Shown: in pieces, positions 26,702-35,569 of the stretch
Layout: each line of letters starts with the position of its first letter
Position numbering within the stretch: position 1 is the stretch's first letter
Origin: Pseudomonas fluorescens
GTDB taxonomy: Bacteria; Pseudomonadota; Gammaproteobacteria; Pseudomonadales; Pseudomonadaceae
Assembly: GCF_902497855.1 (NCBI RefSeq)
Contig: NZ_CABVHU010000015.1
Location: 106,760-170,759 of the forward strand
Reading direction: 5' to 3'
DNA length: 64,000 nt
Made by a program: the position numbers and the translations under genes
The notes under the pieces: generated by a model
Database searches by the model: none
What the model saw: only the letters and a program-made list of their open reading frames with translations
What the model was told of the DNA's origin: nothing

Positions 26702-27418
26702 ATGCACGAAGACCTCGACGCGCCTGCGCGCAAGCGCACCCACAATCTGGCCCATGACCTGGTTGCCAGGCTGACCCAGAGCATCCTGCTCGGTCAGATG
26801 CTGCCGGGGGACAAGCTGCCCTCGGAGAACACCATCGTTCAGGAGCATGGGGTCAGTCGCACCGTGGTGCGCGAGGCCCTCTCGAAGTTGCAGGCGTCCG
26901 GGCTGGTGGAAACCCGCCACGGCATCGGCACCTTCGTGCTGGAGCGTGCGCCGGACCAGGGGCTGCGACTGAATGTCGACACCGCGCTGGGGGTGCGCGG
27001 CATTCTGGAATTGCGCATGGGCCTGGAAACCCAGGCGGCGGCGCTGGCCGCTGTCCGACGCACGGATCGGCACGTGGCGCAGATGCGTGAAGCGCTGGAC
27101 GACTATCAAAGCCTGCTCGCCAACAACGACAGCTGCGTCGAAGCCGACAAGCGCTTTCATCTGCTGATCGCCGAAGCCACCGGCAATCTGTGCTTCAGCG
27201 AAATCATGCAGCAGCTGGGCCGCGCGATGATTCCCCGGACCCGGGTCAACGCCGCCGAACGCGGCGCGGCGGATTTGAGCAAGCTCGGGCAGTTGGCCAA
27301 CCTTGAGCACGAGGCGATACTCAACGCCATCAAGCGCCAGGACCCGGATGCGGCGCGGGCAGCGATGTGGCTGCACCTGACCAATAGCCGCGACCGGTTT
27401 CTGGCGGACCGCGGCTAA
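26702..27418 (+). CDS. FadR-subfamily GntR regulator of the glucarate genes
   Basis: A 238-residue transcription factor. Residues about 12-78 form the GntR winged helix-turn-helix (GDKLPSENTIVQEHGVSR, VVREALSKLQASGLVETRHG). The C-terminal FCD domain, all helical, has the metal and ligand pattern with D, H and H (ADKRFHLLIAEATGN, LEHEAILNAI). The ATG at 26702 is chosen because it precedes the conserved domain; the upstream frame to 26663 lacks a ribosome site. Divergent from gudP-gudD, so it most likely senses glucarate or a breakdown product. Confidence 0.88.
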   Translation: MHEDLDAPARKRTHNLAHDLVARLTQSILLGQMLPGDKLPSENTIVQEHGVSRTVVREALSKLQASGLVETRHGIGTFVLERAPDQGLRLNVDTALGVRGILELRMGLETQAAALAAVRRTDRHVAQMREALDDYQSLLANNDSCVEADKRFHLLIAEATGNLCFSEIMQQLGRAMIPRTRVNAAERGAADLSKLGQLANLEHEAILNAIKRQDPDAARAAMWLHLTNSRDRFLADRG

Positions 27419-27507
27419 CCGTCTGTCTACCCGACAGCACCTCCATCACGGCGTTGCTTCCAACCAGTACGGCCCAGATTTGCTGGACCTCACCTGTGAG
27501 GTGCGTC

Positions 27508-27738
27508 ATGGCTAATGAATCAACGTTCCAGGGTGGAACACCCACCACCGACCCTACCAGACCCATGCCCGGGACCGATGAGCCGAGCCTGGATCAGGAT
27601 GCACCACCGGGCATGGACCCAGCCCGGGATCCGTCCGACGCCGAGGCTGATCGACCAGAAGACTGGATGGACCCGACGGCGGATGAGGACGTGCCTCCGG
27701 CCGATGAGCCAACGCCGCTGTCCGATGACAGGCGCTAA
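27508..27738 (+). CDS. Small acidic Pro/Asp-rich disordered protein
   Basis: A 76-residue protein starting MANESTFQGGTPTTDPTRP, made of Pro, Asp, Glu, Thr and Ala with almost no large hydrophobics, hence probably unstructured. GAGGT lies 6 nt before the ATG, and a clean intrinsic terminator follows the stop, so it is an expressed single gene. Two proteins of the same composition are encoded at 42478 and 42702, the latter with the same GTGAGGTGCGT leader. Function unknown; possibly a stress-related or desiccation-type small protein. Confidence 0.7.
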   Translation: MANESTFQGGTPTTDPTRPMPGTDEPSLDQDAPPGMDPARDPSDAEADRPEDWMDPTADEDVPPADEPTPLSDDRR

Positions 27739-27741
27739 CCG

Positions 27742-27768
27742 AAACCCGGCCAGAGTGCCGGGTTTTTT
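27742..27768 (+). terminator. Intrinsic terminator
   Basis: Perfect 9-bp arms AAACCCGGC (27742-27750) and GCCGGGTTT (27757-27765) followed by TTT. Confidence 0.9.
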
Positions 27769-27807
27769 GAGAGTGGCAGGGCAGGTTTACCGCGTCATCG
27801 TTCATCG

Positions 27808-27913
27808 CGGGCAAGTCGGACCGCCGCATCGCACACTCCCACAGGTTCCGGGTTGATCCAAATGGTGTGCTCGACACAAAACCTGTGGGAGCTGGCTTGC
27901 CAGCGAAGGCGTC
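27808..27913. repeat. Partly decayed REPIN
   Basis: The right REP (CCTGTGGGAGCTGGCTTGCC) is intact. The left arm (CGCGGGCAAGTCGGACCGCC ... CTCCCACAGG) is altered. Confidence 0.65.
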
Positions 27914-27937
27914 AGACGCATCACCGCATGTAAACGA

Positions 27938-28849
27938 TCAGATACGCGCCCCCTGAATCACCACCACCCGCCGCTCCAGATTCAACGCCAGCACGCTGAT
28001 CAGCACAATCGCCGACCCCATGAACACCATCAATGTGGGCTGCTCCCCCAACGCAAAAGACGCAATACCCATGGCTGTGGGTGGAATCAGGTACAGCGTC
28101 ATCGTCGCCCGGCTCAAATCCACGTGCGTCAGCACATAGGCCCAGGCCAGGTACGCCAGGGCGCTCGGAAACACGCCCAATCCGATCACCGCCCATTGCA
28201 CCTCCGCCGGCGCTGCGATCACCTGGCTCGCCAACCCCGGCAGGTAAACCAACAGCAGCAGCGTCCCGAACCAAACCGTGTAACACACCAGCGTCAAGCC
28301 GTCGTAGCGCCGGGCATGCTGCTTTTGCAGCGCAAAGTAAAAGCTCCAGGACAGCGCCGCCAGCAAAATCAACAAGCCGTGGCCATTGATGCTGCCCAGT
28401 CCGTGATCCCCAGCCACCACGATCACCACGCCGAGCAGACCCAGGACAATACAGCCCCAGCGCCAGGCGCTCACCCGGTCCTTGAACACAAAGCGCGCCA
28501 GTAGCGTGCTGAGCAAGGGCGTCGTTTGCGCCAATACACTGGACGCTCCGGCGCTGACACCCTGCTGGCCGAAATTCAATGCGACGTGATGCAGGCTGAC
28601 CGCAAAGAACCCCAGGGCCACCAGCAGCGGCAGATCGCCAAGGCTCGGCAGGCGAATGCCGCGGATCAGCGCGACTGCGCCCATGAACGCCGAGGCCAGC
28701 AGAAACCGCAGCAACGCCAGATGGCCCGGATCATAGGCTTGCAAACCGATATGAATCCCGGTCGGGGAATACCCCCAGCAGGCGACGACAAACGCCATCG
28801 CCAGGACGATCTTGAGGGGGGAGGGGGAGACGGCTGTGAGCGCTTGCAT
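27938..28849 (-). CDS. EamA/DMT-family transporter
   Basis: A 303-residue membrane protein with ten hydrophobic segments in two EamA repeats (VVACWGYSPTGIHIGLQAY in the first, LAALSWSFYFALQKQ opening the second). Such proteins export amino acids or other metabolites. The ATG at 28849 is chosen because the first membrane segment follows at a normal distance; 28906 is possible. Divergent from a LysR regulator 96 bp away, which is the likely controller. Substrate unknown. Confidence 0.87.
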   Translation of the reverse strand: MQALTAVSPSPLKIVLAMAFVVACWGYSPTGIHIGLQAYDPGHLALLRFLLASAFMGAVALIRGIRLPSLGDLPLLVALGFFAVSLHHVALNFGQQGVSAGASSVLAQTTPLLSTLLARFVFKDRVSAWRWGCIVLGLLGVVIVVAGDHGLGSINGHGLLILLAALSWSFYFALQKQHARRYDGLTLVCYTVWFGTLLLLVYLPGLASQVIAAPAEVQWAVIGLGVFPSALAYLAWAYVLTHVDLSRATMTLYLIPPTAMGIASFALGEQPTLMVFMGSAIVLISVLALNLERRVVVIQGARI

Positions 28850-28945
28850 GGGCGGATACCTGTGGGCCTGTACTCCGAGTATCAGAATTCTGACCATTCG
28901 CCACAACTGACTTATACTGCGCTAACTGTTCACTTTGGGTGATGT

Positions 28946-29809
28946 ATGGAACTGGCGCAGATTCGCATGTTCAAGACCGTCGCCGACGTCGGCAGCATTG
29001 CCCGCGCCGCCGAGTTGTTGCATTGCGTGCCGTCGAATATCACGGCACGGATCAAGGCGCTGGAGGCGGAGTTGGGGGTTGCGCTGTTCCTGCGCGAGGG
29101 CCGGGGGTTGCGAATCAGCCCGGCGGGGCAGACCTTCCTCGCCTATGCCGCGAAGATGCTCGCGCTCGCGGCTGAGGCCAAGCGGGCGCTCGATCCCGCC
29201 GCGGAGCCGTCCGGACCGTTGCGCATCGGCGCCATCGAGTCCTCGGCCACGGGGCGCTTGCCGCGCTTGCTGGCCAAGTTCCACAAGCGTTTCCCGAAGG
29301 TGGCGCTGGAACTGACCACCGGTCCCTGGGGCCAGCTGCTCGATGACACCTTCAACCACCGGCTCGACGGCGCGATAGTCGCGGTGGATGTCGAGCGCTC
29401 GCAACTCAAGCGCACGCCGATGTACCGCGAGGAGCTGCTGTTGATTGCCTCGACGTCCCTGGGGCCGGTGCGTGATATCGCCGATCTGCAGGACAAGACG
29501 GTGTTCATGTGGCCACAGGGCTGCCCCTATCGGGCGGCGCTGGAGCATTGGTTGTTGCGCCAGGGGCAGGCGTTGCCGATTGTCAGCCTGGCCAGTTACG
29601 GCGCGATCGTCGGCTGCGTCAGCGCCGGGGCCGGTGTGGCGCTGGTGCCGAAAGGGGTGTTCGACCAATTCGCCAAGGGGGCCGGTTGCGCAGGCTATGA
29701 ATTCCCCGACCTGACGGCCATCGACAACCTGTTCTACTGGCATGAAAACGCCGGGGTTCACCCGGCGCGAGAGGCGTTTGTGGCGATGTTGCGCGAGGAG
29801 TTCATCTAG
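28946..29809 (+). CDS. LysR-family transcriptional regulator
   Basis: A 287-residue regulator. The N-terminal helix-turn-helix is clear (MFKTVADVGSIARAAELLHC, VPSNITARIKALEAELGVAL). The co-inducer domain starts near residue 90 (GPLRIGAIESSATGRLP). This region resembles the LysR proteins paired with EamA or YedA-type exporters. Divergent from the EamA gene and probably its activator. Ligand unknown. Confidence 0.88.
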   Translation: MELAQIRMFKTVADVGSIARAAELLHCVPSNITARIKALEAELGVALFLREGRGLRISPAGQTFLAYAAKMLALAAEAKRALDPAAEPSGPLRIGAIESSATGRLPRLLAKFHKRFPKVALELTTGPWGQLLDDTFNHRLDGAIVAVDVERSQLKRTPMYREELLLIASTSLGPVRDIADLQDKTVFMWPQGCPYRAALEHWLLRQGQALPIVSLASYGAIVGCVSAGAGVALVPKGVFDQFAKGAGCAGYEFPDLTAIDNLFYWHENAGVHPAREAFVAMLREEFI

Positions 29810-29816
29810 GCGCGCT

Positions 29817-31139
29817 CTATAGCCCCACATCCCGCATCAACAACCCAAACCGCAACTCCACCGTATCCGGAATCGGCACATACACCGTATGCCCATCCCC
29901 TGGCGCCACGTCGATCGGCTCGCCCCTGATGTTCTGCAACTGATACAGATCGAAGTGGAAGTTGCCCTTGGGCGTCATCAGTTCCATGTGGTCACCCAGG
30001 CCGAACCGGTTCTTCACCTTGACTTCGGCCAGCCGGTCGCGCCGCTCGCCGGTCAATTCGCCGACAAACTGTTGCCGCTCCGACACCGAACTGCCGTGGT
30101 GGTAGTTCTGATACTCGTCATGCACATGCCGTCGCAAAAAACCTTCGGTGTAGCCGCGTTGCGCGAGGGATTCCAGATCCGTCATCAGGCTGCGGTCGAA
30201 TGCGCGACCGGCCACCGCATCGTCGATGGCCCGGCGGTATACCTGGGTGGTCCGCGCGCAATAGAAATGGGATTTGGTCCGGCCTTCGATTTTCAGCGAA
30301 TGCACGCCCATCCGGGTCAGGCGCTCGACATGCTGCACGGCGCGCAAGTCCTTGGCGTTCATGATGTAGGTGCCGTGCTCGTCCTCGAAGGCCGGCATCA
30401 GTTCGTCCGGTCGATTGGCTTCCTGCAACAGGAACACCTGATCGGTCGGGGCGCCGATCCCCAGGGTCGGTTCAGGCTGGAAGCTCTGGACGATTTCGCC
30501 GAGTTGATTTTCCGTGGCCGGCTGTGCCGAATATTTCCAGCGACAGGCATTGGTGCAGCTGCCTTGATTGGCGTCGCGCCTGTTCATGTAACCGGACAGC
30601 AGACAGCGGCCGGAGTAGGCCATGCACAGGGCCCCATGGACAAACACCTCCAGCTCCATGGCCGGGACCTGCTCACGGATTTCGGCGATTTCTTCCAGGG
30701 ACAATTCCCGGGACAGGATGATCCGGCCCAAGCCTTGTTGCTGCCAGAACTCGACACTCGCCCAGTTCACCGTGTTGGCCTGCACCGACAGATGGATCGG
30801 CATCTGCGGGAAATGTCGGCGCACCAGCATGATCAGGCCCGGGTCGGACATGATCAGCGCGTCCGGCGCCATGGCAATCACCGGCTGCAGATCCTTGAGA
30901 AAGGTTTTCAGCTTGGCGTTGTGCGGGGCGATGTTCACCACCACATAAAAGCGCTTGCCCTGGGCCTGGGCCTCGCGAATGCCGAGGGCCAGGTTGGCGT
31001 GATCGAATTCGTTGTTGCGCACCCGCAGGCTGTAGCGCGGCTGGCCGGCGTACACCGCGTCGGCGCCGTAGGCGAAGGCATAGCGCATGTTTTTCAGGGT
31101 GCCGGCGGGGGCGAGCAGTTCCGGTGGGATAAGGTTCAT
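29817..31139 (-). CDS. trhP: Peptidase U32 family tRNA hydroxylase-type protein (TrhP/YegQ)
   Basis: A 440-residue U32-family protein of the YegQ type. The start LIPPELLAPAGTLKNMRYAF is diagnostic, and the cysteine cluster CMAYSGRCLLSGYMNRRDAN with GSC and ACRW is intact. In E. coli the family member TrhP makes 5-hydroxyuridine at position 34 of certain tRNAs, together with prephenate supply. Cytoplasmic, no signal peptide. The gene stands alone, 8 bp from the convergent LysR gene. Function is by family; not a peptidase despite the family name. Confidence 0.85.
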   Translation of the reverse strand: MNLIPPELLAPAGTLKNMRYAFAYGADAVYAGQPRYSLRVRNNEFDHANLALGIREAQAQGKRFYVVVNIAPHNAKLKTFLKDLQPVIAMAPDALIMSDPGLIMLVRRHFPQMPIHLSVQANTVNWASVEFWQQQGLGRIILSRELSLEEIAEIREQVPAMELEVFVHGALCMAYSGRCLLSGYMNRRDANQGSCTNACRWKYSAQPATENQLGEIVQSFQPEPTLGIGAPTDQVFLLQEANRPDELMPAFEDEHGTYIMNAKDLRAVQHVERLTRMGVHSLKIEGRTKSHFYCARTTQVYRRAIDDAVAGRAFDRSLMTDLESLAQRGYTEGFLRRHVHDEYQNYHHGSSVSERQQFVGELTGERRDRLAEVKVKNRFGLGDHMELMTPKGNFHFDLYQLQNIRGEPIDVAPGDGHTVYVPIPDTVELRFGLLMRDVGL

Positions 31140-31315
31140 TGACGAGTCGATCGCAAAAGTCGACGAGGGTAATCGGCTTGCCCGCAGGCTTCATTGATCT
31201 GGATCTATGCTTGATGAACAAACGGATGGCACTCGCGCGAACCGTGGCGGACTAAGCATCAGGACGGCTCTTGAGTACAAGAGCAGGCACCCTTGCGGAC
31301 TGACATGGATCGGAC

Positions 31316-32377
31316 ATGAACGAACAGACGCTGCAAAACAAATCACTGGTAATCCTGTTGGCACTGGTCACCGCCGCCTTCCTCTGGATTTTGCTGCCGT
31401 TCTACGGTGCGGTGTTCTGGGCAGTCATCCTCGGCATCCTCTTTGCCCCCCTGCAGCGCCGACTGCAAGCGAAGTTCGGCTGGCAACGCAACCTGACGGC
31501 GCTGCTTACCCTGGGCATCTGCCTGGTGATCGCGATTCTGCCGGTGATCATCCTCGGTTTCCTGCTGGTTCAAGAAGGGGCCGCGGTCTACAAGCGCATC
31601 GAAAGCGGCGAACTGGACATCGCCGGGTATGTGTCGCATTTCAAACACAGCCTGCCGCCGTACTTCCAGCACTTGCTCGATCGGTTCGGGGTCGGCGAGC
31701 TGGACGGGCTGCGAGAGAAAATCATCAAGAGTGCGGTAACAGGCAATGAGTTTATCGCCACACAGGCCTTCAGTTTCGGCCAGGGCACTTTCGATTTCCT
31801 GGTGAGTTTTTTCATCATGCTCTACCTGCTGTTCTTTTTTTTGCGCGACGGTGCCGAACTGGCACGTAAAGTTCGCTCGGCCGTGCCACTGCAGGAGCAC
31901 CAGAAACGTCGTTTGCAACTCAAGTTCAACCGCGTGGTCCGGGCGACAGTCAAAGGCAACCTGCTGGTGGCGATTACGCAGGGGGCACTGGGTGGTTTGA
32001 TTTTCTGGTTTCTGGGGATCCCGAGCGCGTTGCTCTGGGCGGTGCTGATGGCGTTTCTATCGCTGTTGCCCGCGGTGGGGGCGGGGATCGTCTGGGCGCC
32101 GGTGGCGGCATTTTTCCTGTTTGCCGGAGCGATCTGGAAGGGCGTGGTGCTGGTGTTGTTCGGGATTTTTGTGATCGGCCTGGTGGATAACGTGCTGCGC
32201 CCCATTCTGGTGGGCAAGGACACCAAGATGCCGGACTACATGATCCTGATTTCAACCCTGGGTGGCCTGGCGATCTTCGGGCTCAACGGTTTTGTCATCG
32301 GGCCGCTGATCGCCGCGCTGTTCATGTCGGGCTGGGCCATCTTCCTCGAAACCAAGCCGCGGGTGCAGTTGCCTTAA
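31316..32377 (+). CDS. AI-2E family (PerM-like) membrane transporter
   Basis: A 353-residue inner-membrane protein with about seven to eight hydrophobic segments. The AI-2E pattern is visible: AVFWAVILGILFAPLQRRL early, SALLWAVLMAFLSLLPAVGAG and VLRPILVGKDTKMPDYMILI late. Members include the autoinducer-2 exporter TqsA and Na+/H+ or organic-acid transporters, so the substrate is open. The stop overlaps the next, convergent small gene by 4 bp. Confidence 0.87.
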   Translation: MNEQTLQNKSLVILLALVTAAFLWILLPFYGAVFWAVILGILFAPLQRRLQAKFGWQRNLTALLTLGICLVIAILPVIILGFLLVQEGAAVYKRIESGELDIAGYVSHFKHSLPPYFQHLLDRFGVGELDGLREKIIKSAVTGNEFIATQAFSFGQGTFDFLVSFFIMLYLLFFFLRDGAELARKVRSAVPLQEHQKRRLQLKFNRVVRATVKGNLLVAITQGALGGLIFWFLGIPSALLWAVLMAFLSLLPAVGAGIVWAPVAAFFLFAGAIWKGVVLVLFGIFVIGLVDNVLRPILVGKDTKMPDYMILISTLGGLAIFGLNGFVIGPLIAALFMSGWAIFLETKPRVQLP

Positions 32378-32556
32378 GCGCTGAGCTGACCCTGGCCGAT
32401 GCGTTGCGACAGTGCCTGGGCGTCCGGCAACGAGGTCAGCGGGCCACTGATCGCTTCGCCGTCCTGCACCAGGTACCAGCAGGCGAGCAAGCCAAGCGCT
32501 CTGAGCGGTGCGGGAACGGCGCTGCCGATAACGGACATGATCTGAACCTGGGACAT
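32374..32556 (-). CDS. Small conserved protein, function unknown
   Basis: A 60-residue protein starting MSQVQIMSVIGSAVPAPLR, with a short hydrophobic stretch (ALGLLACWYLVQDGE). The ATG at 32556 has GGAGG 5-6 nt upstream, a very good ribosome site, which argues that it is real. Convergent with the AI-2E gene, sharing 4 bp. I do not recognise the family. Confidence 0.6.
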   Translation of the reverse strand: MSQVQIMSVIGSAVPAPLRALGLLACWYLVQDGEAISGPLTSLPDAQALSQRIGQGQLSA

Positions 32557-32656
32557 AAGTACCTCCATCAATCTATGGAGCTACCTTACGGACCCAATGC
32601 CGGAACGGACAATCAACGCTTTCGATAGTGGTCATTGACGCCAATGAGTCTTGGCT

Positions 32657-32851
32657 TCAGTCGACCACCAGATCCAGCATATGGACCACTTCCTGCTCGT
32701 TGAGCAGGCCTTTGCGCACCAGGTTTTCAGCCAGCAGCGAGAGAAACTTGGCGCTGCGATGGCCTTCCAGGTGCTTGAGTTCGGTCAGTGCGTTGTACAC
32801 CTTGCTGGAAGTGCACAAGCCGACGATGCGGTGCGGATTTTGCGTGGGCAT
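32657..32851 (-). CDS. Small conserved protein, function unknown
   Basis: A 64-residue protein, MPTQNPHRIVGLCTSSKVY..., with two predicted helices (ALTELKHLEGHRSAKFLSLL and NEQEVVHMLDLVVD). AGGA lies 8 nt before the ATG at 32851; the longer frame to 32980 lacks support. No signal peptide or membrane segment. Probably a small cytoplasmic DNA- or protein-binding helical protein, but that is only inference. Confidence 0.6.
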   Translation of the reverse strand: MPTQNPHRIVGLCTSSKVYNALTELKHLEGHRSAKFLSLLAENLVRKGLLNEQEVVHMLDLVVD

Positions 32852-33116
32852 GAGGTCGTCCTTGTTATTATCAACCTGTTGTTTTTGGACAGATCCAGCG
32901 TGTGAACCTGACATGAATATGACCGTTTTCCCCAAGCGGGGGGAAGGGGGGCGAGTCAATCTTGCCAACTTGCACCGCAAAGACTGTCCCGACAGCGACC
33001 TTGAGGCGATTTATCCAGACCTGTACCGACAAACGGCCACAAAAAAGGCCCTGCCGTCGGGGACATCATCGCGACCGTAGTTAACGATAACGCGGGCATT
33101 TTGGCCTAACCGCGGC
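32852..33116. other. Intergenic region
   Basis: Upstream region of the small gene at 32657-32851, AT-rich at 32868-32880 (TTGTTATTATCAACC, likely promoter). The rest contains no convincing frame. A C/G-rich patch near 32934-32952 (CCCCAAGCGGGGGGAAGGGG) stands out. No terminator good enough to call. Confidence 0.4.
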
Positions 33117-33221
33117 CCCTGTAGGAGCAAGCTTGCTCGCGATGGTCGTTAACGATAACGCGGGCTTGCTGGATAAACGCGGCGCTCTTGCGTCCATCGC
33201 GAGCAAGCTCGCTCCTACAGG
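33117..33221. repeat. REPIN
   Basis: Inverted REP cores GTAGGAGCAAGCTTGCTCGC and GCGAGCAAGCTCGCTCCTAC around a spacer with GTTAACGATAACGCGGGC, which is also found as a solitary copy just before the element (33079-33097). Confidence 0.9.
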
Positions 33222-33228
33222 TCGGGTC

Positions 33229-33606
33229 TTACCAGCGGCCATAACCGCGGGGATGGCCGTAATATCCGCGCGGTGGGGCGTAGTAGCCACGGGGCGGACC
33301 GTAGTAGACCGGTGGCGGAGCGTAATAGACCGGTTGCTGCACGTAGACCGGGGCCGGCTGGTAATAAACCGGAGGCGGTGGTTGCATGTACACCGGTTGT
33401 GGCTGCACGTAAACCGGTTGTGGCTGCACATAAACCGGCCGGTTGCTGTTGATGATGGCCGAACCGACAATGGCCGAGCCGACGATCGCACCGAATACCG
33501 CCGGTCCTTCCCAACCGTGACCGCCGTGACCGCCGCCAGCTTCTGCCTGCCCTGCGATAGCCAGACCACCGATCAGCAAGGCAACTATGGGGATTTTTCG
33601 GTTCAT
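33229..33606 (-). CDS. Secreted Pro/Tyr-rich repeat protein
   Basis: A 125-residue exported protein. A signal peptide ends near AEA-GGG (residue 23). A Gly/Ala segment (VFGAIVGSAIVGSAI) follows. From about residue 56 it is built of short repeats: PVYVQPQ three times, then PVYY and PVYVQ variants, and a tail of PRGYYAPPRGYYGHPRGY. This composition suggests an elastic or adhesive surface protein with an unfolded tail. It is not an enzyme. Function unknown. Stands alone. Confidence 0.75.
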   Translation of the reverse strand: MNRKIPIVALLIGGLAIAGQAEAGGGHGGHGWEGPAVFGAIVGSAIVGSAIINSNRPVYVQPQPVYVQPQPVYMQPPPPVYYQPAPVYVQQPVYYAPPPVYYGPPRGYYAPPRGYYGHPRGYGRW

Positions 33607-33849
33607 GATAATTCCTCGGTTCTTCGCCCGGCGCCTGGCTCTGCGATAGACCCAGGGATTGTCGCGGGGATACTTCTAAGACAGCGTTTTTCTGCAAATC
33701 AGCACAGCCATTGGGTAAATTTTGTGTAAGGTCTGTACCGGCTTTCCTAGCGTCGTACGCTGTCGCCGGCAGGTACGCGAATATGATCGATCAGACCGGG
33801 TGGACTGGCTAATCCCGTCCATCCGATAGTGCTATTGAAGGAGATTCAC

Positions 33850-34668
33850 ATGCAGATGAACCCCAACAAAGACACCCAGCTGTGCATGTCCCTCTCGGGG
33901 CGCCCTGGAAACTTTGGCCTGCGATTCCACAATCATCTGTACGAACAACTGGGCCTGAATTTCTATTACAAGGCCTTCAGCAGCCAGGACCTGCCAGGTG
34001 CCATCGCGGGCATTCGCGCCCTGGGGATTCGTGGCTGTGGCGTGTCGATGCCGTTCAAGGAGGCCTGCATTGCGCTGGTCGATGAGCTGGACGCGTCGGC
34101 CGCGGCCATTCAATCGATCAACACCCTCGTCAACACCGACGGCCACCTCAAGGCCTACAACACCGACTACATCGCCATCGCCCAGTTGCTGGAAACCCAC
34201 CAGGTGCCCAAGGCATCAACCTTCGCCCTGCGCGGCAGCGGGGGCATGGCCAAGGCCGTGGCCAGCGCCTTGCGTGATGGCGGGTACAAGCATGGCCTGA
34301 TCGTCGCCCGCAACGAACGCGCCGGGCGTACCCTGGCCGAATCGCTGGGCTTTGAATGGCAGGCTGAACTCGGCGCGCAGCGTCCGCAGATGCTCATCAA
34401 TGTCACGCCGATCGGCATGGCCGGCGGGCCGGAAGCCGATCAACTGGCGTTCGACGCCGACGTCATTGCTGCTGCCGAGACTGTCTTCGATGTGGTGGCG
34501 ATTCCCTCGGAAACACCGCTGATCGTGCGCGGTCGTGCCGAAGGCAAGCGAGTGATTACCGGGCTGGAGGTGATTGCGATCCAGGCGCTGGAGCAGTTTG
34601 TGCTGTACACCGGCGTGCGGCCGACGGTCGAGCAGTTTCAGAAAGCGGTGGAGTTTGCCCGCAGCTGA
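33850..34668 (+). CDS. Shikimate dehydrogenase-like enzyme
   Basis: A 272-residue AroE/YdiB-superfamily protein. The substrate domain has SLSGRPGNFGLRFHNHLY and the conserved MPFKEAC lysine region (GVSMPFKE), and NTD in AYNTDYIA; the NAD(P) domain has the altered loop RGSGGMAKAVASAL in place of the usual GAGG. These proteins are probably not the main AroE, which sits elsewhere, but act on quinate, shikimate or a related acid. The ATG at 33850 has AAGGAG 7 nt upstream. Stands alone. Confidence 0.85.
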   Translation: MQMNPNKDTQLCMSLSGRPGNFGLRFHNHLYEQLGLNFYYKAFSSQDLPGAIAGIRALGIRGCGVSMPFKEACIALVDELDASAAAIQSINTLVNTDGHLKAYNTDYIAIAQLLETHQVPKASTFALRGSGGMAKAVASALRDGGYKHGLIVARNERAGRTLAESLGFEWQAELGAQRPQMLINVTPIGMAGGPEADQLAFDADVIAAAETVFDVVAIPSETPLIVRGRAEGKRVITGLEVIAIQALEQFVLYTGVRPTVEQFQKAVEFARS

Positions 34669-34671
34669 TCC

Positions 34672-34763
34672 CCTGTAGGAGCTGGCTTGCCAGCGAAGAG
34701 GCCATCACTTGCAACATTAATGGCGCCTGACACGCCGCCTTCGCCAGCAAGCCGGCTCCTACA
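34672..34763. repeat. REPIN
   Basis: Left core GTAGGAGCTGGCTTGCCAGC, right core GCCAGCAAGCCGGCTCCTAC, around a spacer with CTTGCAACATTAATGG. Between two convergent genes. Confidence 0.9.
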
Positions 34764-34782
34764 TCTGATCGTTGTCGTCGGG

Positions 34783-35430
34783 CTACTCGAGCCGCGCCAG
34801 GCGTTCTTCCAGCGCCGCAATCCGCGCTTCCAACTCTTCGATCCGCTCCAGCGGCACACCGCTGCTGGCACCGCGCTCCACCGGATTGCTCCGCGCCGCC
34901 AATATCACCTCGATATCCGCCGGATCCCCCAGCGCGTGCATGTAGCGGTCTTCACGCTGCCCGGTCTGGCGCGCAATCAATAGCGCCAGACCGCGGGCGA
35001 TCAACCGTTCCAGCTGATGCACCACCTGCTCGGTGTCTTCGAATTCATGCATGCGGGCGCTGCGGGTCAGCAGTTCATTGACCGTTTGCGGGCCGCGCAA
35101 AAACAGCAAGCCGGTCAGGATGACCTGGGCCGGCACCAGTTCCAGCGCCTTGTCGACCCGGTGCTCCCAGCGATCGGCCCGGCTGCCCATCACCAGCCGG
35201 GTAAAACCGCGGCCTTCAAGGGCGCGCAGGCTCTGGCCGACCTGGCCCTGGGTGAGGTTCATCACCGGCTCGCGGCTGGTTTTCTGGTTGCAGGCGATCA
35301 CCAGGGCGTTGAGGGTCAGCGGATAGGTTTCCGGGCTGGTGGCCTGTTTCTCGATCAGCGAACCCAGAATGCGGATTTCCGTGCTGCTGAGGCGCGGCTC
35401 GTCGATAGTGGTGTCTTGTTCAGTGCTCAT
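34783..35430 (-). CDS. yceH: YceH family protein (DUF480)
   Basis: A 215-residue cytoplasmic protein with two winged-helix-like repeats: LSSTEIRILGSLIEKQATSP, YPLTLNALVIACNQKTSREP, and a second copy around VNELLTRSARMHEF. The tail is a coiled coil (ERIEELEARIAALEERLARL). DUF480 proteins are widely conserved in Gammaproteobacteria but their function is unclear; a link to virulence genes is reported in some. Not coupled to neighbours. Confidence 0.88.
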   Translation of the reverse strand: MSTEQDTTIDEPRLSSTEIRILGSLIEKQATSPETYPLTLNALVIACNQKTSREPVMNLTQGQVGQSLRALEGRGFTRLVMGSRADRWEHRVDKALELVPAQVILTGLLFLRGPQTVNELLTRSARMHEFEDTEQVVHQLERLIARGLALLIARQTGQREDRYMHALGDPADIEVILAARSNPVERGASSGVPLERIEELEARIAALEERLARLE

Positions 35431-35569
35431 CGCGCTTTTCCCTAGGCAGTCGAAGCATGCAGTCGAAGCGGCCTAGCGTAATCCTTGCAGGATAAAAGAC
35501 AAGTCGCAGGAGCGTCGCGCATGGCTATAATCGGCCCACATTTACCTCCTGTCACAACACGAGACTGCC

